From: Chloroflexi bacterium CFX4
GTDB lineage: Bacteria > Chloroflexota > Anaerolineae > Aggregatilineales > UBA2796
Assembly (NCBI GenBank): GCA_021404685.1
Contig: QWHC01000008.1
Span: 124,001 to 188,000 of the forward strand
DNA length: 64,000 nt
Reading direction: 5' to 3'
Shown: positions 35,759 to 44,249 of the stretch, in pieces
Numbering within the stretch: position 1 is the stretch's first letter
Layout of the letters: every line of letters starts with the position of its first letter
The notes under the pieces: generated by a model
What the model was told of the DNA's origin: nothing
The model's database searches: none
What the model saw: only the letters and a program-made list of their open reading frames with translations
Position numbers and translations under genes: made by a program

Positions 35759-37208
35759 GAAGTTAAAGGCTGTTCTGCCGGATTACCTTGTTGATTCGCT
35801 TGAACAAATCGGACACATTGATGAGCTGGTCGAGGTCATCCTCGATTTAGGGCGTGTGCCAACGGCGCGCTATACCAACGGCGAGCGCGTTTTGGATAAC
35901 CGTGAGGTGACCCACGACACCCTGCAATATGTTGTCACGCGCATTGGCACGTTCGACTCGGATAACCGTGCCGGCATTGAACGCACCCTGCACCGTATTT
36001 CTGCCATCCGCAACCGCCGCGCCGATATTGTCGGCTTGACTTGCCGCATTGGGCGCGCTGTCTACGGCACCATTGATATTATTCAGGACATCATCGAGTC
36101 GGGACAGAGCGTGCTGATTTTGGGCGCGCCCGGCGTTGGCAAAACGACGATGCTGCGCGAGGCTGCCCGCGTTCTGGCAGAGCATAAGCGCGTCATTATT
36201 GTGGATACAAGCAATGAGATCGGCGGCGATGGCGATGTGCCCCACCCTGCCGTTGGGCGCGCCCGCCGAATGCAAGTGCCGCAGCCTGCCTTACAGCACG
36301 AGGTGATGATCGAAGCCGTTGAAAACCACAACCCAGAGGTGATCATCATTGACGAGATCGGGCGCGAACTCGAAGCGATGGCGGCACGCACCATCGCAGA
36401 GCGCGGCGTGCAGCTCATCGGCACGGCACACGGACAAACGCTTGAGAACCTGCTGAACAATCCAACGCTCAGTGACCTGATCGGCGGCATTAAATCTGTG
36501 ACGCTTTCAGACGAGGAAGCACGGCGGCGCGGCACACAAAAAACTGTGCTGGAGCGCGCTGCACCACCAACCTTTGATGTGCTGCTGGAACTTCAGACGC
36601 GCCACCGCTTGGTAGTCCATGAGGACGTGGCAGCCTCAGTGGATAGCCACTTGCGCGGACGGTCTGTGCCAGTTGAAGTGCGCTACCGTGCCGCCAACGG
36701 CGAGTTGGTTATCGAAATGCAGACGCTTGGCGGCACAGCCAATGACCGCAACGGCAATGCAGTCCACCCAAACGGTGGGCGCCGTCACAATGGCGGCTCG
36801 CCCAGCCCGATCACGCCGCCCGAACGCCCGATCCGCACCCAACGCACCGATTCCGAATCGGAACCCTTCACGCCGATTGCCAGCGCCAATCTTCAGCCGC
36901 TGCATGTGTATGCCTACGGCGTGGCGCGTAACCGCATGATCAGCTCGGCGCGGCGAATGCGCCTGCCGCTCATCATCGAAGAAGATTTAGGCAGCGCGCA
37001 GGTCATCGTCACCTTGAAAAACTACTATCGTCGCCGTCCCAAGTTGATCGTGGACGCCGAACGGCGTGGCACACCGATTTATGTCCTGCGTGCGAACACG
37101 GTCTCCCAAATGGAAGATTTGTTGGCAACGCTCTTTCATGTGGATGATGAAGAGGATGATCATGCGCCGAACGACGATCAGCCACCCGTCATCAGGCGCG
37201 GACGCTAA
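35730..37208 (+). CDS. Ycf45/SpoIIIAA-like AAA ATPase
   Basis: A 492-residue ATPase. The nucleotide site shows Walker A GAPGVGKTT (about residue 132) and Walker B VIIIDEIG. The C-terminal region (HVYAYGVARNRM, LPLIIEEDLGSAQVIVTLK, RRGTPIYVLRANTV) matches the extra domain of chloroplast/cyanobacterial Ycf45 and R3H-type relatives, thought to bind nucleic acid. A Pro/Arg-rich segment (about 355-390) links the two. The start is ATG 35730 (MERHITDDLEKL). It is in one unit with GNAT and a hydrolase. Role unknown; related to sporulation protein SpoIIIAA, but no sporulation gene is nearby. Confidence 0.82.
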   Translation: MERHITDDLEKLKAVLPDYLVDSLEQIGHIDELVEVILDLGRVPTARYTNGERVLDNREVTHDTLQYVVTRIGTFDSDNRAGIERTLHRISAIRNRRADIVGLTCRIGRAVYGTIDIIQDIIESGQSVLILGAPGVGKTTMLREAARVLAEHKRVIIVDTSNEIGGDGDVPHPAVGRARRMQVPQPALQHEVMIEAVENHNPEVIIIDEIGRELEAMAARTIAERGVQLIGTAHGQTLENLLNNPTLSDLIGGIKSVTLSDEEARRRGTQKTVLERAAPPTFDVLLELQTRHRLVVHEDVAASVDSHLRGRSVPVEVRYRAANGELVIEMQTLGGTANDRNGNAVHPNGGRRHNGGSPSPITPPERPIRTQRTDSESEPFTPIASANLQPLHVYAYGVARNRMISSARRMRLPLIIEEDLGSAQVIVTLKNYYRRRPKLIVDAERRGTPIYVLRANTVSQMEDLLATLFHVDDEEDDHAPNDDQPPVIRRGR

Positions 37209-37214
37209 ACGCCA

Positions 37215-37976
37215 GTGCCTACACTGACCGTAAACGATCAGACGCTCTACTACGAAATGCACGGCGCACCTGTTGGCGCGCCGCTTTTGCTGATGCACGG
37301 GTGGCTGCAAGTTGGGCGTGACCTTGCGCCACTGGCACACGCGCTTGCCGCTGAGGGCTACCGCGTCATTTTGCCTGATGTCAGTGGCTACGGGCGCAGC
37401 ACACCACCTGGGCGCAGCTATCCACCTGATTTTTATCAGCGCGATGCAGCAGATATGGCAGCTTTGCTACGCGCTTTGCAGATCGATTCGGCGCACATTA
37501 TGGGCTTTAGCGATGGTGGCGAGATTGCGCTGCTGCTTGGCTGCGATCACGGCGCGCTGTGTCGCTCTGTGGTTGCGTGGGGCGCGGTGGGCGCTTATTC
37601 CGCTGCGCTCGGCAGCTATGTGCAAAGCCTACCCATCATGCCCATTACGCCTGCCCTGCGCGCACGGCATCCTAATCAGCCTGTCGAGCGCTGGCAAGCC
37701 GATTGGTCGGCAGCCTTTGCGGCGATCGTCGCCAACGGGGGTGATCTCAGCCTGAGCCGCGCTCACCGGATAGCTTGCCCGCTTTTGCTAATGGTCGGCG
37801 ATAATGATAAACTTAACCCTGTTGAGGATGTACGCCGCTATGTTGAGGCGGCAACACATCCTGCCTGCACACCAAAACGCTTCCATTGCTTTGAAAACAT
37901 CGGCCACCCGATCCACGAAGAACGCATAGATGCCTTCCTTGCCGAAGTGCGGGCATTTCTGGGCGCCTGCCGCTGA
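37215..37976 (+). CDS. Alpha/beta hydrolase
   Basis: A 253-residue alpha/beta-fold hydrolase. The oxyanion region is LLMHGW, the nucleophile elbow is GFSDGG, the acid lies in GDNDKLNP and the His in IGHPIHEE, so the triad is complete. It begins at GTG 37215, 6 bp after the Ycf45-like gene. Most similar in style to small esterases or haloperoxidase-like enzymes. Substrate unknown. Confidence 0.82.
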   Translation: MPTLTVNDQTLYYEMHGAPVGAPLLLMHGWLQVGRDLAPLAHALAAEGYRVILPDVSGYGRSTPPGRSYPPDFYQRDAADMAALLRALQIDSAHIMGFSDGGEIALLLGCDHGALCRSVVAWGAVGAYSAALGSYVQSLPIMPITPALRARHPNQPVERWQADWSAAFAAIVANGGDLSLSRAHRIACPLLLMVGDNDKLNPVEDVRRYVEAATHPACTPKRFHCFENIGHPIHEERIDAFLAEVRAFLGACR

Positions 37977-38026
37977 CTTAGCTTGGCACGGTGCCATTGA
38001 AAACGTTTTTGTGTGAGGAGGTTTCT

Positions 38027-39241
38027 ATGAAGGCAATTCGCTATGCTATGTCCCTGTTGATTGTGCTTGGGATGTTGGCTGCGCCACATGCGCTTAGCGC
38101 GCAAGACGGTACGCCACCGCTTGATCCTGAGCGCCTGACTGTACAAGAAGTGCAGACCTTTGAGTTGCTGGCGGGACCGAGGGGTACAGGCGCTTTTCTG
38201 GCACCGAGCGGTGAGGTGTTTGCTCATCTTGATGGGCGAGACCCTATCTGTTTATACAGCAAAGCTGGTGTTCGGCAGAAATGCCTTGATCTGCCTAGTG
38301 AAGCAAGAAACCTGCATGTTGATAGTTTGCGTTGGTCACCTGATAGCACACACCTGATCTTTGCGCTGGACTTCCTCAGACTTTTAGGAAGTGCTGACCT
38401 ATTCCTTGTGGACTTTACAAATGACAGGATTACCAACCTGACGGATGATGGCGTCGGACGTATTCCAATTTTTTCTTCGTCTGGCGACGCGCCAAAGGTC
38501 AAGACGAATATTGAACTCAGTCCAAAGTGGTTGGCTGCTGACCGTATTGCTTTCATCAACTACCCGTTCGATAACGGTGCAGGGAATGCATTTCAGCTCG
38601 GCGGTTCAGAGTTGGTCACCCTCACGCTGGGCGACGACAGCCGCACTGTGATTGGCACGCCATCAGAACCGAGCGGCATTCCAAACTACATCTTGGCCGT
38701 TAGCGCGGACGAACGCTACTTTGCCTACAACTTTCTGTTACCTGGTGATAATGCCAACAATGGGTTGTGGCTGCTGGATGCGGAAAGCGGTCTAAAGCGG
38801 CAGCTTTTCCGCGCCCGATTCGATTATCAGGTTCCAACGGAAATTGTCTTCTCATCAGATGGCAAATGGCTGCTGTGGGGCGATGGAACGTTGTTCTATG
38901 ATCCATCGGCAAGTTCACCTGAGAACAGTTCTTGGCGTGTTGTATCTGTTGAGGGTGGCACGCCAACATTGATCGATCCTGAGCGCTTGGTAATCGCCGC
39001 CGGCTGGCTGCCAAACAGTTCAGCCTTGCTCTACCTTGTAAGAGATATTAAAAATCGAGAGAACTCGGGTTTGTATATCACAAGCGAGGCAGGGCAACCG
39101 GGACGGCAACTTTTGGCGGGTGAGTTCATCCTTCCAACTGCAAATCAGCAGCAGGCACTTTTCATCTCAGCGCAAAATAGTCTGCTAGTGACTGTGATCG
39201 GTAGACCTGATACGCGCCTCATCACGCTAGGCGTTGAATAG
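38027..39241 (+). CDS. Exported beta-propeller-like protein
   Basis: A 404-residue secreted protein with a signal peptide (MKAIRYAMSLLIVLGMLAAPHALSAQ). The rest contains WSPDSTH, SADERYFAYNF and SSDGKWLLWGD, which are PD40/WD40-like blade motifs. It is related in style to the lipoprotein at 25844-27463 but has no Cys anchor. ATG 38027 has a near-perfect GAGGAGG 5 bases before it, indicating strong translation. AT content is a little higher than in its neighbours. Role unknown. Confidence 0.75.
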   Translation: MKAIRYAMSLLIVLGMLAAPHALSAQDGTPPLDPERLTVQEVQTFELLAGPRGTGAFLAPSGEVFAHLDGRDPICLYSKAGVRQKCLDLPSEARNLHVDSLRWSPDSTHLIFALDFLRLLGSADLFLVDFTNDRITNLTDDGVGRIPIFSSSGDAPKVKTNIELSPKWLAADRIAFINYPFDNGAGNAFQLGGSELVTLTLGDDSRTVIGTPSEPSGIPNYILAVSADERYFAYNFLLPGDNANNGLWLLDAESGLKRQLFRARFDYQVPTEIVFSSDGKWLLWGDGTLFYDPSASSPENSSWRVVSVEGGTPTLIDPERLVIAAGWLPNSSALLYLVRDIKNRENSGLYITSEAGQPGRQLLAGEFILPTANQQQALFISAQNSLLVTVIGRPDTRLITLGVE

Positions 39242-39246
39242 CACTG

Positions 39247-39276
39247 GGTTAGGGGCAGTCACGGCTGCCTCTAACC
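39247..39276 (+). terminator. Stem-loop after the propeller gene
   Basis: GGTTAGGGGCAG (39247-39258) pairs with CTGCCTCTAACC (39265-39276) in a 12-bp stem with one G-U pair and a 6-nt loop. A second stem, CACAGAA/TTCTGTG, follows at 39278-39295. No U-tract. Confidence 0.55.
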
Positions 39277-39340
39277 ACACAGAAAGGCTTCTGTGGCAAG
39301 CGCTTAGCGCAGCATTGTGCGCCTTGCCGAATACCATCCT

Positions 39341-39369
39341 TTGTGTGGATGTCCCTCAAATGCTATCAT
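39341..39369 (+). promoter_or_regulatory. Promoter for a leaderless mRNA
   Basis: TTGTGT (39341-39346) and TATCAT (39364-39369) are 17 bp apart, and the ATG at 39376 lies 6 bases after the -10 box. The transcript would start at about the ATG itself. Confidence 0.55.
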
Positions 39370-39375
39370 AGTGCC

Positions 39376-39654
39376 ATGTCTGAATATATTTCACTTGATC
39401 CTGAATACAGCGTCGATCCCGATATTGTCAGCCTGATCACCAACCTCGATTTGGCACCAGATGGCGCTGAGTCCTACCCTGACCGCGCAGCAGGCGAAGT
39501 TGGTTCTCCGTTGGCGCAGTTCCTTTTCCAGATTGAAGGCTTGCTGGCGCTTGAGATCGAAGCCAACCACCTGACCGTTCGCCGTGATCCCGATGTTGAA
39601 TGGCACGCCCTGATTGATGAAATCGCCGAAGCACTAAAGGAGTTTTTCCTATAA
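39376..39654 (+). CDS. Stand-alone Nfu N-terminal domain protein
   Basis: A 92-residue protein resembling the N-terminal domain of Nfu iron-sulfur scaffolds: AAGEVGSPLAQFLFQIEGLLALEIEANHLTVRRDP, then VEWHALIDEIAEALKEFF. The C-terminal CxxC domain of Nfu, which holds the cluster, is absent. It may bind a partner rather than build clusters. Its stop TAA shares one base with the next ATG (TAATG), so it is translated together with the esterase. It has no ribosome site, in line with the leaderless promoter. Confidence 0.65.
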   Translation: MSEYISLDPEYSVDPDIVSLITNLDLAPDGAESYPDRAAGEVGSPLAQFLFQIEGLLALEIEANHLTVRRDPDVEWHALIDEIAEALKEFFL

Positions 39655-40373
39655 TGAAGCGTGAATATGTCCGCTGGTACAGCCCAATCCTCAACCGCGA
39701 GATGGAGATGCTCATCTTTGGGCATGGCGGTGCGCGTGTGATCGGCTTCCCAACCTCCAAAGGGCGCTTTTACGAGCTAGAAGATTTTGGCATGGTCGGC
39801 GCGCTTGCAGATCATTTCGAGAATGGTTGGCTGCAAATGTTCTGTGTGGAAGCCATTGACTGGGAGCATTGGTATGCCTTCTGGGCGCATCCCGGCGGGC
39901 GCGCCTACCGTTACGCGCAGTATGACGGCTATCTCTATAACGAAGTGTTGCCCTTCACGCGCCATGTGAACGCCAACCCATTTTTGATCACGCTTGGCGC
40001 AAGTTTTGGCGCTTACCACGCCATGAATTTCGGCTTGAAGCACCCAGATGCCGTCAACCGTGTGCTAGGGATGAGCGGACTCTACGACATTCGCATGATG
40101 ACCGGCGGCTACAGCGACGAAAACGTCTATCTGAACAATCCGATGCAGTTCATTGAAGGCGAACACGACGGCTGGCGGTTAGAGGCACTGCGCCGCATGG
40201 ATATTATCATGGCAACGGGCAAGGATGATCGTCTGATTGGTAGTGCGCGTGCGCTCTCCGGCGCGTTGTGGAATAAGGGCATCGGCAACGCGCTGCGTGA
40301 GTGGGACGGTTGGTCGCACGATTGGCAGTATTGGTTCAAGATGGCGCGCTTGTACATCGGCGGACATGATTAG
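39654..40373 (+). CDS. Esterase-family alpha/beta hydrolase
   Basis: A 239-residue hydrolase similar to putative esterases of the esterase D type. The nucleophile elbow is GASFGAYHA, an Asp lies in TGKDDRL and the His in GWSHDWQYW, so the triad is complete. No signal peptide. It overlaps the upstream Nfu-like gene by one base (TAATG) and the downstream gene by one base (TAGTG), so the three form a tight translational unit. Confidence 0.82.
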   Translation: MKREYVRWYSPILNREMEMLIFGHGGARVIGFPTSKGRFYELEDFGMVGALADHFENGWLQMFCVEAIDWEHWYAFWAHPGGRAYRYAQYDGYLYNEVLPFTRHVNANPFLITLGASFGAYHAMNFGLKHPDAVNRVLGMSGLYDIRMMTGGYSDENVYLNNPMQFIEGEHDGWRLEALRRMDIIMATGKDDRLIGSARALSGALWNKGIGNALREWDGWSHDWQYWFKMARLYIGGHD

Positions 40374-41281
40374 TGCGCGTCCTTTTGCTGTTCTTGGATG
40401 GCATTGGGCTTGGCGCTGATGATCCAAGCCTGAACCCTTTTGCGGCAGCACAGCTACCGACCCTGACTGAACTCAGTGGTGGTTACAAGTGGCTGCACAG
40501 CACGCCGCGCCTCAGCTCCGAACGCGCCACGTTCATCCCAACCGATGCACAGCTTGGCGTCCCAGGCAGACCGCAGAGCGCTACAGGGCAGGCAGCCATC
40601 CTAACAGGGCGCAACGTGCCAGCCGAAATCGGTGAACACTACGGACCGCACCCTAATGACGCCATTCGCGCCATACTTGCCGAAGGCAACCTCTACACCC
40701 ATTTGGCAGCGCGTGGCAAGCACAGCATTCGCCTCGATGCCCATCCGCCGCACTACCTCGCCGAAATTGAGCGCGGCAAGCGCCTGCGAACTGCCATGCA
40801 GCACGCCGCCTACGTTGCCGATGTGCCGCTGACCACACTGGCAGACCTGCGGGCAAACCGTGCGCTCAGCGCTGATTTTTTGGGGGATGGCTGGCGTGAT
40901 GTCCTCCATATCCCTGATGTGCCAGTCCATACGCCGCAGGCAGCCGGTGCGCTGCTGGCAACCTTAGCCAAACAGCACGATTTCAGCCTGTTCTCAACGT
41001 GGATCACGGATGAGATCGGACATCACCGCGATTTGGCGCGTGGTATTGCCTTCCTCGAACGCTTTGATGCCGTTATGGCGGGCTTGTTGGAAGCGTGGGA
41101 CGACTCCGAAGGCGTGATTGTGATCACCAGCGATCACGGCAACCTAGAAGATGTTTCGCACCGCAAGCACACCGAAAACGCTGTGCCAACCGTGCTGATC
41201 GGTGCAGGGCGTCACCAAATCGCCGACCAGATCAGCGCGCTGACCGATCTCACGCCTGCCTTGCTCAGGCTCTTTGGCTAA
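40373..41281 (+). CDS. Alkaline-phosphatase-superfamily metalloenzyme (phosphoglycerate-mutase-like)
   Basis: A 302-residue protein of the metalloenzyme superfamily that includes phosphopentomutase and cofactor-independent phosphoglycerate mutase. Metal and catalytic signatures: LFLDGIGLG, SATGQAAILTG (Thr/Ser), DEIGHHRD, ITSDHGNLED and HRKHTENAVPT. It is shorter than true mutases. The start is GTG 40373, overlapping the stop of the esterase (TAGTG). Likely a phosphatase or mutase; substrate unknown. Confidence 0.8.
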   Translation: MRVLLLFLDGIGLGADDPSLNPFAAAQLPTLTELSGGYKWLHSTPRLSSERATFIPTDAQLGVPGRPQSATGQAAILTGRNVPAEIGEHYGPHPNDAIRAILAEGNLYTHLAARGKHSIRLDAHPPHYLAEIERGKRLRTAMQHAAYVADVPLTTLADLRANRALSADFLGDGWRDVLHIPDVPVHTPQAAGALLATLAKQHDFSLFSTWITDEIGHHRDLARGIAFLERFDAVMAGLLEAWDDSEGVIVITSDHGNLEDVSHRKHTENAVPTVLIGAGRHQIADQISALTDLTPALLRLFG

Positions 41282-41386
41282 GGCGCTGTTTTGCGGAAAA
41301 TGTGATAATTTTCACAACACCAGCCGCGCCGTTTGCGTAAATGCCTGTTAGGTATGCAGCGTGGCACGAGAAAGGTTGTGTGGCAC

Positions 41387-42259
41387 ATGACCGCGCCCGT
41401 TTCTTCCGAAATCAGCCCTGATGTGGTGCAGGATGGCTTGGCAATCTACTGCATTGGCAGCGGTGCCCCTATGCTGCTGATGCCGGGACCGCACCGTTTC
41501 CAGATACCCGGCGATGGCAGCGCCCGTCCGTTGATTGAAGGCTTGCAAGCGTTAGGACGGCAGGTTATCTCGTTTGATCCGCCTGCATCAGGGCATTCGG
41601 CGCGCCCTGCCCATCTTTCTATGGCGGAGATGCACGATTGTACCAACGAGGCATTGTCAGTTCTCGGACTCTCTGCGCCAATTGATGCGTTTGGGCATAG
41701 CATGGGTGGGCTTACCTTGCTTGCCTACGCCATTGAGCATCCAGCGCGTGTGCGGCGGTTGGTGTTGGTAGGCACGGGCAGCGGTGGGCGCGCCTACATG
41801 AAGACCATGGGCAGCATTGCCAACTACAGGCATCCTCAATTTATCCCAATGGTTTTACGGGCAGCGCTGCACACGCTCTTGCAGCGGCGCGCAACTGAGG
41901 CACTGCTTAATAACTTCATCAGCCGCTGTTCGTTCTACAACAAGCACCTTGCCGATTTAGACCCGATCAGCCTGCGCGACTGGCTGCGCCCCAGCCAAGG
42001 GCATACCGATTGGCATCGGATTGCGCGCCGCCTAGACTATGCAGCACGCCTCCCTGAGATTGCTGCGCCAACGCTGGTGCTGTGCGGTCGGCATGATCCG
42101 CAGTTTCCGCCCGCCGCTTCACAGGAATTGGCAGATGGCATTCAAAGCGCGCACCTGATTTGGTTTGAAAAGAGTGGGCATTTTCCATTCATCGAGGAAT
42201 CAGAGGCATTTTGGCGCACCGTCGCGGATTTCCTCGATTTGCCACACCAATCCCGATGA
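41387..42259 (+). CDS. Alpha/beta hydrolase
   Basis: A 290-residue alpha/beta hydrolase with nucleophile elbow GHSMGG, acid in LVLCGRHDPQFP and His in KSGHFPFIEE. The cap region (about 135-205) is helical. The start is taken at ATG 41387 with GAGAAAGG upstream; a TTG at 41333 and an ATG at 41354 are also in frame. It lies 105 bp after the phosphatase-like gene. Substrate unknown. Confidence 0.8.
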   Translation: MTAPVSSEISPDVVQDGLAIYCIGSGAPMLLMPGPHRFQIPGDGSARPLIEGLQALGRQVISFDPPASGHSARPAHLSMAEMHDCTNEALSVLGLSAPIDAFGHSMGGLTLLAYAIEHPARVRRLVLVGTGSGGRAYMKTMGSIANYRHPQFIPMVLRAALHTLLQRRATEALLNNFISRCSFYNKHLADLDPISLRDWLRPSQGHTDWHRIARRLDYAARLPEIAAPTLVLCGRHDPQFPPAASQELADGIQSAHLIWFEKSGHFPFIEESEAFWRTVADFLDLPHQSR

Positions 42260-42299
42260 TCGGCGCAGTCCCTTTGCGATGCAAGTCACCGCGCACAGA

Positions 42300-43058
42300 T
42301 TAGCCACGCCGCGCTATTAGCGGTGCAACTTGCCCTAAGAACTGCTTGGTGAAGCCGCGTTTCAGATCAGCAAGCTGCTGTGCGGCGGCATGGTACATTG
42401 ATGGAAAATCTGCCAGATCATCAGCCACATAGCGCAGTGCGGCGGCTGGGCTATGCTTGCCTGCATCGCTTGAAAGCCGCCGCAAAATGCCCGTCGCACC
42501 GATCTTATCGAGTTTATCAGCATCGTGCAGAAGACGACGAAACGGATCGCGCTGTAGGCTTTTTTTCGCAATGGCATCCGCAATGCGCTCAATGACGTTC
42601 GACGCAAACTTCGGAGCATGCCGATAGAGCAGTTGGCGCGCAGCAAGGGCGCCGATCAACGCATGGGATGCACCTGTTTTCACCTCATCCAGCTTGCCAA
42701 TATCGTGCAGGGTTGCTAGCAAGAAGGCTTGTTCGTCGCTGATCGTTGCCTCATCTGCCAGCCGCAGGGCGTTGCCGATCACGCGCAAGGTGTGCGCCCA
42801 CAAATTCTGCCATGCCAAGCCACTGCCCATCAAATGAAGCTGAACACGATCCAAGACGGTTTGGCACAAGGCGCTTGGTACGCTGAACGGCTGCCACTCC
42901 TGCTGGAGTTGTGCGCCGAAGGCACGGTTGGCGGCGCGCTGGGTGCCAAGATAGTCGCACCAATCAGCGGCACTGAACAATAGCGCACTTTCGGCGTTGG
43001 TCATCTGTGCGATCAGGTAGGTGTGTTCGGTCTGTTGGGTGAGCATTCTGTGACCCAT
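42300..43058 (-). CDS. HD-domain phosphohydrolase-like protein
   Basis: A 252-residue protein. The HD motif region reads LWAHTLRVIGNA, then LLATLHDIGKLDEV and HALIGALAARQLL, with a later Asp in LLHDADKLDKIG, so the four metal ligands of HD enzymes are present. Such proteins hydrolyse nucleotides or cyclic dinucleotides. ATG 43058 abuts the stop of the DUF72 gene on the same strand; ATG 43046 is an alternative. They are surely one operon. Confidence 0.75.
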   Translation of the reverse strand: MGHRMLTQQTEHTYLIAQMTNAESALLFSAADWCDYLGTQRAANRAFGAQLQQEWQPFSVPSALCQTVLDRVQLHLMGSGLAWQNLWAHTLRVIGNALRLADEATISDEQAFLLATLHDIGKLDEVKTGASHALIGALAARQLLYRHAPKFASNVIERIADAIAKKSLQRDPFRRLLHDADKLDKIGATGILRRLSSDAGKHSPAAALRYVADDLADFPSMYHAAAQQLADLKRGFTKQFLGQVAPLIARRG

Positions 43059-43925
43059 TCAAAAAAGCGTTAGCTGCGAAAGATCAGTGGTGGGTGGTTG
43101 TTCAACGGCATCCCAGAGCAGCGGCGGCAAGCCTGCCTGAGCGCGCACACGCGCATACAAGTCACGGGCAAGGGCGGGCGAGTTTTCTTCGCGTGGGCAG
43201 TGGGCAAAGAAATAGACGTGCCGCCCTTCTGCCAACCATGCCGTGATGGTTGCTGACCAAAAGTTGAGATATGGCGTGTTTTCTTCAGGGATAGGGCTGC
43301 CGATGTAGCGCACCAAGACGAAGGGCTGCGTCGCCTCAGCATAAAGCGGCACGGCAGGCTTTTTCTCTTGCCCAAGCAGTGCCTCTGGTGCGCTGCTGGC
43401 ATAGATTGGGCGGCTATCAAAGGCGATGCGCGCCGCGCCGTATTCTGCCAGCAGATCGGCAAGATACGCGCTGTTCTCAGGTGTGAACCAATCCTTATGG
43501 CGCACCTCAACCGTGATTGCCAAATCGCTTGGCAGGCTGCCGAGGTAGTCGGACAGCACGCGGCGCTTGTTTGGGCTAAAGCTGGGTGGCAGTTGCAGCA
43601 TCAGCGGTGCAAGGCGTTCGCCTAAGGCGCGCATCACACCTAGAAAGGTGGCAGTTTGGGCGCGTACATCGTGGAGATGTGCTGTATGTGTAATGGCACG
43701 CGGAAATTTTGGGCAGAAGCGGAATGTGGCAGGTGTTTCGGCAGCCCAGCGCTGTACGGCTGCCAGCGGCGGCACCGCGTAAAAGGTACTGTTGACCTCA
43801 ACAGCGGTCAGGCGCTTAGCGTAGGCGCTTAGGCGCGCCTCTTTGGGCAGTGCGTGCGGATAAAACGTTCCCGCCCAACCATCATACGCCCAAACCGCAC
43901 AGCCCACATACAGCACGATGATCAC
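43059..43925 (-). CDS. DUF72 (YecE-like) family protein
   Basis: A 288-residue TIM-barrel-type protein with the family marks YVGCAVWAYDGWAGTFYP, RLTAVEVNSTFYAVP, FRFCPKFPRAITH, LMLQLPPSF, VEVRHKDWF, VLVRYIG, YFFAHCP. Family function is unknown. It is followed directly by the HD gene and has a strong promoter. Confidence 0.88.
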   Translation of the reverse strand: MIIVLYVGCAVWAYDGWAGTFYPHALPKEARLSAYAKRLTAVEVNSTFYAVPPLAAVQRWAAETPATFRFCPKFPRAITHTAHLHDVRAQTATFLGVMRALGERLAPLMLQLPPSFSPNKRRVLSDYLGSLPSDLAITVEVRHKDWFTPENSAYLADLLAEYGAARIAFDSRPIYASSAPEALLGQEKKPAVPLYAEATQPFVLVRYIGSPIPEENTPYLNFWSATITAWLAEGRHVYFFAHCPREENSPALARDLYARVRAQAGLPPLLWDAVEQPPTTDLSQLTLF

Positions 43926-43947
43926 CTCAGCTTATGGATACCGACTA

Positions 43948-43976
43948 AGTATACCGCATGGCAAAAGCATCCTCAA
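43948..43976 (-). promoter_or_regulatory. Promoter of the DUF72-HD operon
   Basis: On the minus strand TTGAGG (43976-43971) and TATACT (43953-43948) are 17 bp apart, just above the ATG at 43925. Confidence 0.7.
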
Positions 43977-44014
43977 AGGGCTGTGATCTTCACCACTCCC
44001 GATAAGATACAGCC

Positions 44015-44043
44015 TTGACGCACGCGCTGCCCTGTGTTACGAT
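44015..44043 (+). promoter_or_regulatory. Promoter of tRNA-Glu
   Basis: TTGACG (44015-44020) and TACGAT (44038-44043) are 17 bp apart, 22 bp before the tRNA. Confidence 0.75.
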
Positions 44044-44065
44044 TAGCAAGGTTAGTCCTACGCAC

Positions 44066-44138
44066 GCCCCTATCGTCTAGCGGTCTAGGACGCGGCCCTT
44101 TCAAGGCTGAAACCGGGGTTCGAGTCCCCGTAGGGGCA
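44066..44138 (+). tRNA. tRNA-Glu (anticodon TTC)
   Basis: A 73-nt cloverleaf. Acceptor GCCCCTA (44066-44072) pairs with TAGGGGC (44131-44137), with discriminator A. The anticodon stem CGGCC/GGCTG encloses CTTTCAA, giving anticodon TTC at 44100-44102. The T arm has GGTTCGAGTCC-type sequence. The 3' CCA is not encoded. Its own promoter and terminator flank it. Confidence 0.97.
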
Positions 44139-44141
44139 TCT

Positions 44142-44184
44142 AAACGCCGCGCCACTGCGCCCAACGCAGCAAGGTGCGGCGTTT
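44142..44184 (+). terminator. Terminator after tRNA-Glu
   Basis: AAACGCCGC (44142-44150) pairs perfectly with GCGGCGTTT (44176-44184), with an inner TGCG/CGCA stem, and ends in a T-run. Confidence 0.75.
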
Positions 44185-44249
44185 TCGTATTGCCCCGCCA
44201 CAAGCGCGGCATCAACCCGTTAAATGACACAATAGGTGAATATCCACGC

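Noticed and set aside
35730-37208. Sporulation gene spoIIIAA
   Set aside because: The C-terminal domain is of the Ycf45 type, and no other spoIIIA gene follows.
44034-44249. N-terminal extension of the HAD phosphatase through the tRNA
   Set aside because: The frame runs through the tRNA-Glu gene and its terminator; the true start is ATG 44250.
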